Source: Bacteroidota bacterium (GTDB lineage: Bacteria; Bacteroidota; JABWAT01). Taken from it: DNA of 64,000 nucleotides. The DNA is taken from contig JAIUNL010000001.1 of assembly GCA_020161835.1 (NCBI GenBank), positions 434,001 through 498,000 on the forward strand, in the 5' to 3' direction. The translations under genes and the position numbers were made by a program. How positions within the stretch are numbered: the first letter of the stretch is position 1; each line of letters begins with the position of its first letter. Shown piece after piece: positions 8,482-15,991 of the stretch. The notes beneath the pieces were generated by a model that searched no databases, had not been told where the DNA came from, and saw only the letters and a program-made list of their open reading frames with translations.

Positions 8482-8520
8482 GCTTTTTCAAACAACAGAG
8501 ACCACATTCAGGATATAATT

Positions 8521-9333
8521 ATGGATAAAATTGACCAACTTTTCCATCAGCTTTGGGAAGATTATGCTTCCAGAAATCCGATCGCCAACCAGATTCATGA
8601 CTTGCTTCAGTCAAAAGGTGAAATCGTTGAGAATGACCACGTTGCACTGAGAACGTTTAATCTGAATTCCATCGGGATCGATAAACTTGCCCGTCCGTTT
8701 ACCCGGCTCGGATATGAAGAAAAGGGAGAGTACGAGTTTCCGGAAAAAAAATTGTTTGCCAAACACTGGGAACATCCGTCGGGGAACTATCCGAGGGTAT
8801 TCATTTCTGAGTTGAAGGTTGAAGAATTTTCTGCAGATTTCCAGAAAATCATCGAAATTCTGGTGAAACAGGTTCCGCCTGAAACGATAAAAAGTGACGA
8901 CTTCCCGATTTGCGGCGTTCCCTGGACGATGATTGATCATGACACCTTCGAATTTCTGCGGAATGAAAGTGAGTATGCCGCCTGGATGGCTGTGAACGGA
9001 TTCCGGGCCAACCACTTTACCGTTTCAGTAAACAAACTGAAGCAATTTAAAAACCTGCAGGAGCTGAATTCCTTTTTAAAGGATAACGGATTCAAACTCA
9101 ATGCGCAGGGCGGAGAAATCAAGGGTACGCCGGCCGAATGTCTGGAACAGTCGTCAACCCTGGCAAATGTAATCAAGATTGAACTTGCCGATGGTGACTA
9201 TGATCTTCCGGGATGTTATTATGAATTTGCACTCCGCCATCCGATGGCTGACGGAAAGTTGTATTCCGGGTTTATTGCCAAATCAGCGGATAAGATTTTT
9301 GAATCGACGGACCGAAAGGCCGGGGACAAGTGA
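8521..9333 (+). CDS. DUF1338 family protein (2-oxoadipate dioxygenase/decarboxylase-like)
   Basis: DUF1338 proteins belong to the vicinal-oxygen-chelate fold. The characterised long member HglS is an Fe(II) 2-oxoadipate dioxygenase/decarboxylase in lysine catabolism. This 270-residue protein is the short form common in Bacteroidota. Candidate iron ligands are H40 in 'DHVALRTF' and H165 in 'ANHFTV', with an acidic ligand expected near the C-terminal 'YYEFALRHP'. The substrate cannot be assigned, and no other lysine catabolism gene is adjacent. The last codons run directly into heptad array H4, whose first unit provides the TGA stop. Confidence 0.85.
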   Translation: MDKIDQLFHQLWEDYASRNPIANQIHDLLQSKGEIVENDHVALRTFNLNSIGIDKLARPFTRLGYEEKGEYEFPEKKLFAKHWEHPSGNYPRVFISELKVEEFSADFQKIIEILVKQVPPETIKSDDFPICGVPWTMIDHDTFEFLRNESEYAAWMAVNGFRANHFTVSVNKLKQFKNLQELNSFLKDNGFKLNAQGGEIKGTPAECLEQSSTLANVIKIELADGDYDLPGCYYEFALRHPMADGKLYSGFIAKSADKIFESTDRKAGDK

Positions 9334-9358
9334 CGGGTGACAGGTGACGGGAAGGTTA
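9331..9358 (+). repeat. Heptad repeat array H4, begins at the DUF1338 stop codon
   Basis: Three units TGACGGG, TGACAGG, TGACGGG start exactly at the stop codon, followed by AAGGTTA. Because the period is seven, the three TGA triplets fall in all three reading frames. Confidence 0.75.
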
Positions 9359-9398
9359 CGGGTTGGGATACTCTGTAAAGGGTACGAAAAAGGCAAAA

Positions 9399-9458
9399 TT
9401 GTCATCCCGGACTTAGCTTGCCCCGAACGCTTTCGGGGATCCGGGATCCAGTATTTTC
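9399..9458 (+). repeat. GTCAT-stem-CCAGTATTTT repeat, long-stem version
   Basis: GTCATCCCGGACTTAG...GCCCCGAACGCTTTCGGGG...ATCCGGGATCCAGTATTTT. The same block recurs at 25610-25661. The flanks GTCAT and GGATCCAGTATTTT are shared with shorter-stem versions at 23415-23448 and 59299-59371. Confidence 0.8.
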
Positions 9459-9558
9459 CTTTGTGCTTTTATCGCTCAGACCTTTTTCTTTTCCGGCCGA
9501 AACCTGGATATCCTTCGGATAAAAACAGAATTCATTAAAAACTTTAAAAAGGAAAAAA

Positions 9559-10272
9559 ATGGCACGCGAATGGAAAACAGCAGTTTTATTACGGGTTGAA
9601 CAGGAAACGCCAGGGACGAAACGGTTTTATTTCAAAGTGCCGGCAGAACCGGTTTTTGACTTTGCACCGGGACAGTTTGTCACTTTTGACCTTCCCATTG
9701 ATGCCAAGGTCAGGCTTCGCAGTTATTCGATCGCCTCTTCACCAGCCGGATCAAACGAATTTGAACTCATCATTGTGAAGGTTGAAGACGGAAAAGGAAC
9801 GCATTATATTTTCAGTGAAGAAATCGGAACGGAATTTAAATTCATCGGACCTTTGGGCAAATTTGTTCTGCCAGAAAATACGAATACTGATTTGTGTTTC
9901 ATCGGAACCGGAACCGGTATTGCTCCACTCAGAAGTATGATCCGGTATATAATGGAAAAAAACCTGCCATATAATTCCATCACCCTGATTTTCGGCAGCC
10001 GGTTTGAAGCAGATATTCTGTACCGGAAAGAATTTGATGCATTGGCATCAGCCAATCCAAAATTCAAATTTATCCCGACGTTAAGCCGTGCCGGTCATGA
10101 CTGGAACGGTCCGAAAGGCTATGTGCATGACCATTACAAACATCACTTTGCAGACGGCCGTGATGCCCAATTCTTTATCTGCGGATTAAATCACATGGTA
10201 AGTCAATGCCGTGAAAATCTGGCTGCTCTTGGCTACAGCAAAGAACAGATTCATTTCGAAAAATACGACTGA
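9559..10272 (+). CDS. Ferredoxin-NADP+ reductase-like FAD oxidoreductase
   Basis: The 237-residue enzyme has the two-domain ferredoxin/flavodoxin-NADP+ reductase fold. The FAD-binding barrel carries 'RLRSYSIAS' (RxYS motif, about residue 53), the pyridine nucleotide domain carries 'GTGTGIAPLRS' (about residue 115) and 'FICGLNHMV', and the C-terminus is aromatic ('FEKYD'). It should pass electrons between NAD(P)H and a small carrier or an attached partner in the cytoplasm. The partner is not encoded nearby. AAAGGAAAAAA precedes the ATG at 9559. The DUF6526 gene follows after 35 bp and may be co-transcribed. Confidence 0.88.
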   Translation: MAREWKTAVLLRVEQETPGTKRFYFKVPAEPVFDFAPGQFVTFDLPIDAKVRLRSYSIASSPAGSNEFELIIVKVEDGKGTHYIFSEEIGTEFKFIGPLGKFVLPENTNTDLCFIGTGTGIAPLRSMIRYIMEKNLPYNSITLIFGSRFEADILYRKEFDALASANPKFKFIPTLSRAGHDWNGPKGYVHDHYKHHFADGRDAQFFICGLNHMVSQCRENLAALGYSKEQIHFEKYD

Positions 10273-10307
10273 ACTAAAAACTAACCGTTCTAAATTTTAG
10301 GATTATA

Positions 10308-10739
10308 ATGACTCCCCAAAACTACAAAAACCATGCACGACTTATTCCGCTTTATCATTTTGTGCTTTCAGCGGCCTTGTTGGTTCTGTTCGTGGCCGGA
10401 ATTGTTCGCTCCATTATGGCCATCGGAACGCCGGAGCTCATGATTGACCTTCAGTATACTGGATTGGTGGCTGCAAATCTGATTATTTATCTTTTCGTGA
10501 GAAGTTTTCCGCTGAAAGCTCAGGATCGTGCTATCCGTGCTGAAGAAAATTTCCGGCATTATTTACTTACCGGGAAAACCCTGAACCCGGAATTGAAAGT
10601 CCCTCAGATTGTGGCACTTCGTTTTGCGCCTGATGAAGAGTTTGTGGCTTTGGCAGAACGGGCTGTGAAGGAAAATATGCAGCAGGATGAGATCAAGAAA
10701 GCAATCAAAAACTGGAAAGCTGATACTTACCGGGTATAA
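10308..10739 (+). CDS. DUF6526 family membrane protein
   Basis: The 143-residue protein has two hydrophobic segments (about 14-36 and 46-65) followed by a cytoplasmic helical tail with 'EENFRHYLLTGKTLNPEL...LRFAPDEEFVAL'. This pattern is that of the DUF6526 family, widespread in Bacteroidota and of unknown function. The TM pair has basic residues around it, suggesting both ends face the cytoplasm. It follows the flavin reductase gene closely. No catalytic motif is visible. Confidence 0.8.
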   Translation: MTPQNYKNHARLIPLYHFVLSAALLVLFVAGIVRSIMAIGTPELMIDLQYTGLVAANLIIYLFVRSFPLKAQDRAIRAEENFRHYLLTGKTLNPELKVPQIVALRFAPDEEFVALAERAVKENMQQDEIKKAIKNWKADTYRV

Positions 10740-10810
10740 GTTCGGGGGAAATGTTGAATTATCAATTTTAAATTTTGAATGGGGATAGGAAATCCTGGCT
10801 TATCAGTTTG

Positions 10811-10926
10811 TAGCACCGACCTCCCGGTCGGTGTTTTTGTTTAAATCCAGGAAACCGTAACCGACCGGGAGGTCGGTGTTACAATTGTCTCCGGGAAGCT
10901 ACAACCGACCCGGAGGTCGGTGTTAC
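10811..10926 (+). repeat. Three copies of the CCGACCTCCCGGTCGG hairpin
   Basis: Perfect or near-perfect palindromes lie at 10811-10836, 10857-10882 and 10900-10926 in alternating orientation, each flanked by GTAGCA/TGTTACA-like ends. A fourth copy with G-C changes on both arms lies at 25493-25523. Confidence 0.85.
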
Positions 10927-10963
10927 ATAATTCAACCCAAACTCTTACCAAACCCAACGATCT

Positions 10964-12127
10964 CTACGGTTTTCCCGAACCAATCCCGCTTAATGTAGAT
11001 AGTTTCAGCGGGGAATACCAGATTGCAGTTCCCACGATCAGAGAAATGGCAAATCCGTATGGAAGTCCGAAGGCCATCAGTCCGCAAAGAATGGCGATTA
11101 CAAATCCACGCTGATCAAAAACCACATCTTTCACCAGCACAATGAGTGACAATCCTTCCACGACCAGAATGACACCCAGAACCGGCAACGGAAACGCCTT
11201 AATAATTTCGTGAAAACCGTTTCCGAAAAACAAACCGAACGAAACATACATCAACCCGTAAATGATCACCGATCCGCCCGTTCTTCCGCCAAATGTATAA
11301 TGCCCAACCATTCCACCTGCTCCGTGACAGGAAGGTATTCCGCTGAAAAACGGAGAAACCAGATTCATCAATGAGTAAGTCGTTCCGATTTTTTTAACCG
11401 TGATATCAGTTCTTTCCGGAAAAAAATCAGCAGAAACCTGTTTCGTCGCCATGATGCTGTTGCCCAAAGAAAGCGGTATTTGCGGAAGGGCGAGAAGGAC
11501 AAATCCGGTTGCAATATTATCGATGGAAGGAATGAAAACAACCGGCAGATTGATTCCGAACGAACCCGACAAAACCCCGAAATTGATCTTGAAAATGAAA
11601 GCGTAAAGCATTCCCATCAGAATGACAAGAAGTGCCGCCGGGACTTTTTTCTTATCAATAAAAAGTAAAATAATCAGGAATGAAAATCCGGCCAGAATAT
11701 ACCCGGGAAGATGATCTGCTGGAATGTATTCTTTAAAGGCAAGAAGTGATAAACTGATTCCCAGACCAAGCTGAATGCCCCGGATGACTGCTTTTGGAAT
11801 AAAACGGGTGAGTTTATCCAGAATCCCGGTGACAGATAAAACCAGCATAACCACACCAATTGCCAAACCGGCACCCATCAGAACCGGACCCGCAATTTTC
11901 TGGGAGATAACCAGGGCAGCCATGGCTTTGAGAGGTTGAACCGGCATGGGCATCCGATAAAAATAGCCGGTAAAAATCTGCATCAGCCCAAAAATAATCA
12001 GCACACTGGGCGTGTGAAGTCCAGCGGCAATAATCATGGCAACGATTAACGGAAAATCGGTTCCGATATCACCAAATGCACCCGAAAATTCCTGCCGGTT
12101 GAACCGGATTTTGGGAAGGGTTACCAC
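10964..12127 (-). CDS. Putative sulfate/molybdate transporter (MOT1 type)
   Basis: The 387-residue inner-membrane protein has about ten hydrophobic segments. It carries the family motifs 'GAFGDIGTDFPLI' near the N-terminus and 'MPVQPLKAMAA' (about residues 61-71), plus the later 'LGNSIMATK...PFFSGIPSCHGAGGMVGHYTFGGRTGG'. These are the signatures of the MOT1 group within the SulP-like transporters, which move molybdate or sulfate. The GTG start directly follows the stop codon of the upstream gene, so the two are translationally coupled. Molybdate is an attractive substrate given moaA, moaC and mog 20 kb away, but that is inference. Confidence 0.85.
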   Translation of the reverse strand: MVTLPKIRFNRQEFSGAFGDIGTDFPLIVAMIIAAGLHTPSVLIIFGLMQIFTGYFYRMPMPVQPLKAMAALVISQKIAGPVLMGAGLAIGVVMLVLSVTGILDKLTRFIPKAVIRGIQLGLGISLSLLAFKEYIPADHLPGYILAGFSFLIILLFIDKKKVPAALLVILMGMLYAFIFKINFGVLSGSFGINLPVVFIPSIDNIATGFVLLALPQIPLSLGNSIMATKQVSADFFPERTDITVKKIGTTYSLMNLVSPFFSGIPSCHGAGGMVGHYTFGGRTGGSVIIYGLMYVSFGLFFGNGFHEIIKAFPLPVLGVILVVEGLSLIVLVKDVVFDQRGFVIAILCGLMAFGLPYGFAISLIVGTAIWYSPLKLSTLSGIGSGKP

Positions 12128-12724
12128 TTAATCACTGAACGTTCCGAAATCGGGTTCACGTAGAAACTCATTTACTTCATCCGGATCAAAATAAGCCGGA
12201 TCAAACACATCACCCAGCCAGTCGATCAGGTCAGGATATTCTGGATGTTTCGGGTTTTTCAAAACCTTGCAAAGATCTTCATAGCCAGGAGCCCCGCCAC
12301 AATCCTCCGGCGGACAGGCCATTTTTCCATCGGTACAAACCGGATAAAAAACATCTGGCTTTAGAGGGATTACCTTTTCGAGAATGATGTCATGTTCCCA
12401 GCTGTCACCAAAATCATAGGTGTACAAAAGTTTGTCAGATTCAATCGAAATCAAATCTTTCAGAATGATTTTTCTGGAATCAGATTCACCCGTTGACATC
12501 CATTCATCATCGTCTCCTGATTCAGGAGCCGAATAATGAACTTTATCTTTAGTGAAATTGTGGTGATGAGAATTCGTCCAGCCCATGGTGGTCTGAATGA
12601 TTTTATGAAGATCGTGAAGGGTAAGTTCAGCCGGAACGATAACTCGTCTCCAAACCGTCGGTTTTACATCCCGGAGTGTGACTTTAAACTGGTAACCCAA
12701 TTGATTGCTGACCACAAGCTTCAT
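12128..12724 (-). CDS. pRiA4b ORF-3-like protein
   Basis: The 198-residue protein matches the plasmid pRiA4b ORF-3 family: 'QFKVTLRDVKPTVWRR', 'HDLHKIIQTTMGW', 'YTYDFGDSWEHDI', and a Cys-containing 'CPPEDCGGAPGYE' loop. The C-terminus has 'FDPAYFDPDEVN'. The family function is unknown, and the Cys/His-rich loop could bind a metal. The ATG at 12724 is preceded by AAGGA at good spacing. The TTG immediately after the kinase stop codon is less likely. It lies between a sensor kinase gene and a transporter gene and is probably co-transcribed with both. Confidence 0.88.
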   Translation of the reverse strand: MKLVVSNQLGYQFKVTLRDVKPTVWRRVIVPAELTLHDLHKIIQTTMGWTNSHHHNFTKDKVHYSAPESGDDDEWMSTGESDSRKIILKDLISIESDKLLYTYDFGDSWEHDIILEKVIPLKPDVFYPVCTDGKMACPPEDCGGAPGYEDLCKVLKNPKHPEYPDLIDWLGDVFDPAYFDPDEVNEFLREPDFGTFSD

Positions 12725-12739
12725 TTGAAAATCCTTCAA

Positions 12740-15700
12740 TTAAACCGGAATAGAAACTGTCACGGTGGTTTCTTCTTTATGGATACTGTTCAGAGTAATC
12801 GTTCCGCCAAGTTGCTTCACCATGTTATAAGTTTCGTACATGCCCAGCCCGGTTCCCTGTCCGGTTTGTTTGGTCGTATAAAACGGTTCAAAAACCCTTG
12901 GAATTAAAGATTTTGGGATGCCGGTTCCATTATCACGGATTTCAAAAACGAGGAAACCTTCACTGCTGATGCCTGCTTTGAAGACAACTTTCCCTTCACG
13001 GTTAACCAGTAAGCCTTCTTTCTGGGCTTCATTAATGGCTTCTGCGGCATTATTCAAAATGTTGTAAAGGATAATTTTGATTTTCGGACCTTTGATGATC
13101 TGATCATCTGAAAGCGTAGATTCAAGCTGAAATTTGACTTCCGGGTGGCGGCTTTTTACAATTTCCAAAATAGATTGAAGTTGTTCACCTGCAGGGAATG
13201 CCCGATCAAATTCTTCGCTGGTCGAAAAAGCCGCCATTTTCTCAACTATAATCCGGATTCTTCTCACTCCTTCAAATATCGATTTCAACCCCCGGGAAAG
13301 GGAATTTGATTTTTCGCCAACTGGAAGAATGCCGGCAGATTCAAGTTCAAGCTGTACCATTTCTGCATTTAACTGAATGATGGTAAGCGGATTGTTAACT
13401 TCGTGTGAAAGTCCGGCAGTGAGCTCACCCATAGCGGCCATTTTTTCAGTCTGAATGAGTTGGGTGGTTTTTTCAGCTACCAGTTGCTCCAATTGGCGGT
13501 TCTGTTCTTTGAGCTGCCGGGTTCTGAAAAAGACATACAGAATGACACCTAAAACCACCAGAATGACATAGCTGAAATAGGCAACAAGCGATCGGTACCA
13601 GGGCGGATTAATTTGAAATGAAAAGGTTGCCGGATCACTCAGATTCCCCTGCGGATCACGGGCCTGAACTGAAAAAGTATAATTTCCCTCTCTAAGGTTT
13701 GTATAATCCTTACTTTGTTCAGTTGTCCAGTCAGACCAGTTTGGCGTTTCACTCTTTGTGAGGCTGACCCGGTAAAAAACAGCAGATTTCTGATTGTAAA
13801 CCGGTGAGGTAAAAAGAAATCTGAGAAAGAAATCACCATGATCAAGAACAGGTTTTTTGCCGTTAAAATAACGGCCTGCAATTACTGTTGACCCATTGAT
13901 GGTAACTTCTCTGATCAGTGCATGAAACGAAAAATTTCCCGGATTAATTGCTTCAGATTTGTACTTCAGAATATATTCATCCAGAATAATCCAGGTTGTC
14001 TGATTCACATCCGAAAAAACCTGATTATAATTTTTGTCGTAAGGATTAATGAATGGAATGGTGATGGTTTGATATTTTTGGTTCTCATTCATATTCACAA
14101 CAATACTCTCGTACCGCCGCCCATCACCGGTTTTGATCCAGAGGCAGTTATTTCCGTCCAGATCAAAACGGTCAATCACCCGCATTTCTTCAGGTAAAAG
14201 GCGGTTGAGTTCTTCATACGGTTCAAAACGTGTGCCGGTCCATCGGTAAATTCCTTTCATGGTTCCGGCAATCAGCTCGTTTCCAACAGTAAACGGTAAC
14301 ACCAGCCTGAAATCAGGAAGTCCGTCTTCGGGTGTGAAGTGTCGGGCTGATTTCCATGCCTGTTCAGCTGTGGTGCCATTCCAGCCATTTTCCACGGCAA
14401 ATAAACCTGAAAACTTGGTGCCAATCCACAGTTTTCCATCAAACCCGGCAATCCCCGACATACTATGCTTGAAGGTTGATATTAATCCATTATCCGACCA
14501 ACCGGCGGCTGATTTTTCGAGAAGCCCGGGTCCGTAAAACCGATTATTGTAAATCATGAGATTGGGTTGCCCGGGAACCGGTTCAAAAATGTCGAGATCC
14601 TTTTCTGAAACGGGTTTTAATTCTTTCCCATTCCAGACAAAGCCGCCGGTAGAACTTGAAACAAAAAGTTCATTGTTAAATTCACGTAAATCATTGAATA
14701 TTCTGGGTTTACCAGAAATGTTGACTGCCATGGGGAACAGATCGGCAGTTTTTGTGTTGGTTTCATCGAGCAGATATAACCCATCTGAGGTTACTGTGAC
14801 CAGTTTTCCCTTAAATGGGATACTTTTTTTGATATTTCCAGAGAAACCTGAGGTTTTGTCATAAACCCGGAATGGCATCCCAAAGAAAATCCGGCTGATT
14901 CCGTTCTGATGGCCAATCCAGAGTCCGTTTTCCCGGTCAAGAAAGTTGAAAAGTCCGTAATTATCGGTTAGTCCGTTAGTTTCGTTGAAAATATTACAGA
15001 CTTCACCTTTTGAATTCACAATCAGGACACCGCTGAAAAAAGTAACAAAAACGAACTGATCAGGTCCGATTTTTCCGGCATCATAAATGTGGCTCTTTTT
15101 AAGAAATTCGGAATCTTTTGATTCAATAGGAAGGGTTGTTTTTCCGTTGTAAACAAATAAGCCATTGTTTCGGGTCACAACCATCAGGTCACCGTTCTCG
15201 ATTGGCAGGTAACCGTTGGTTTTGAAAGGACCCACCGGTTCAGTTCCCGGAAGTTTAACCAGTGAATCTCCCTTAACAGTAAAGATGCCAAGTGATGAAA
15301 TGCGGAATACAGGTTCACCTTTTATAATTGAAATAACATCAAACCGGTCAACACCTGCCGGACGTTCAAAGACGGTAATTTTTCCATCCATCCACCTGAA
15401 CAGATATTTAAAGCTTCTGAAATAAACGGCCGGACCGCAAACTCTGACTTCCCAGACTTCGCTGAAATCGAGATATTTTTCGGGGATTAAGGGGCGGAGT
15501 GACTGGTAAGCAAGTTCGCCGGCTGAATCGGGTTTCAATAAGCCGAATTCGTTGGTAGCCGCCACATAGATCACATTTGATGTATCAATATCCAGCCAGA
15601 GCGGACTGATATTATCCTTCAGGTGAATCAGATCCCAGGTTTGTCCGTCGTACTCCAAAACACCGTTCTGGTTAGCCAGATAAATAATTCCCTGGCGGTT

Positions 15701-15844
15701 CTGGATAATACACCAGTTTTGCCTGCCGGAAAAATATTGTGAAAATTTGATATTCTGGATGTAGGGTTTTCCGCCAAAATCTGGGTGCTGACCGTATGCC
15801 TGAAAGGGAAAAACCGCAGCGAGAATATATAATAAGTATTTCAT
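12740..15844 (-). CDS. Sensor histidine kinase with periplasmic propeller domain
   Basis: This is a 1034-residue, membrane-spanning sensor. After the signal peptide (to about residue 19, AYG) comes a long region of two-component-regulator propeller repeats ('GVLEYDGQTWDLIHL', 'NGLWIGHQNGISRIF', 'GKLWIGTKFSGL') and a Y_Y_Y-type domain ('TNLREGNYTFSVQARDPQG'). A single TM segment follows (about 755-777), then a coiled-coil linker, a HisKA domain with phospho-acceptor H814 ('GLSHEVNNPL'), and an HATPase domain with 'NNAAEAI', 'DNGTGIP' and 'GQGTGLGM'. There is no receiver or DNA-binding domain and no response regulator next door, so it is an orphan kinase of unknown ligand. The start at 15844 gives the signal peptide. 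Confidence 0.93.
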   Translation of the reverse strand: MKYLLYILAAVFPFQAYGQHPDFGGKPYIQNIKFSQYFSGRQNWCIIQNRQGIIYLANQNGVLEYDGQTWDLIHLKDNISPLWLDIDTSNVIYVAATNEFGLLKPDSAGELAYQSLRPLIPEKYLDFSEVWEVRVCGPAVYFRSFKYLFRWMDGKITVFERPAGVDRFDVISIIKGEPVFRISSLGIFTVKGDSLVKLPGTEPVGPFKTNGYLPIENGDLMVVTRNNGLFVYNGKTTLPIESKDSEFLKKSHIYDAGKIGPDQFVFVTFFSGVLIVNSKGEVCNIFNETNGLTDNYGLFNFLDRENGLWIGHQNGISRIFFGMPFRVYDKTSGFSGNIKKSIPFKGKLVTVTSDGLYLLDETNTKTADLFPMAVNISGKPRIFNDLREFNNELFVSSSTGGFVWNGKELKPVSEKDLDIFEPVPGQPNLMIYNNRFYGPGLLEKSAAGWSDNGLISTFKHSMSGIAGFDGKLWIGTKFSGLFAVENGWNGTTAEQAWKSARHFTPEDGLPDFRLVLPFTVGNELIAGTMKGIYRWTGTRFEPYEELNRLLPEEMRVIDRFDLDGNNCLWIKTGDGRRYESIVVNMNENQKYQTITIPFINPYDKNYNQVFSDVNQTTWIILDEYILKYKSEAINPGNFSFHALIREVTINGSTVIAGRYFNGKKPVLDHGDFFLRFLFTSPVYNQKSAVFYRVSLTKSETPNWSDWTTEQSKDYTNLREGNYTFSVQARDPQGNLSDPATFSFQINPPWYRSLVAYFSYVILVVLGVILYVFFRTRQLKEQNRQLEQLVAEKTTQLIQTEKMAAMGELTAGLSHEVNNPLTIIQLNAEMVQLELESAGILPVGEKSNSLSRGLKSIFEGVRRIRIIVEKMAAFSTSEEFDRAFPAGEQLQSILEIVKSRHPEVKFQLESTLSDDQIIKGPKIKIILYNILNNAAEAINEAQKEGLLVNREGKVVFKAGISSEGFLVFEIRDNGTGIPKSLIPRVFEPFYTTKQTGQGTGLGMYETYNMVKQLGGTITLNSIHKEETTVTVSIPV

Positions 15845-15991
15845 ACTGTTAAGGTACAATCAGACAGGTGAAAATCAAAAAAAGTGAAGAAAGGAAGGAG
15901 AATTTGCAGGTGGGGATTAATGATAAAATAATGGAAGCGGGGAAAATGGTGAGATTTTCCCCAATCCAGTTTGAACAATTTTCATGGCAGG

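Larger units (their letters stand above)
8138..8520. repeat. Gene-free spacer of mosaic repeats
   Basis: The spacer holds heptad array H3 (8204-8231: GGTTAAT, GATTAAG, GGTGAAT, GATTATA), a CGCAGATCACGCAGATTTTCACGG block (8241-8264), two further heptads (8288-8301) and a triple-hairpin element (8314-8410). A -7-like TAACTTTA at 8474-8481 could start transcription of the DUF1338 gene. No credible coding frame is present. Confidence 0.75.

Noticed and set aside
8213-8491. Open frame on the minus strand in the spacer before the DUF1338 gene
   Set aside because: It is composed of repeat modules (heptads, triple-hairpin element) and has no ribosome-binding site.
10811-10926. CRISPR array
   Set aside because: The three repeats are palindromes in alternating orientation with spacers of unequal, short length, and there are no cas genes.
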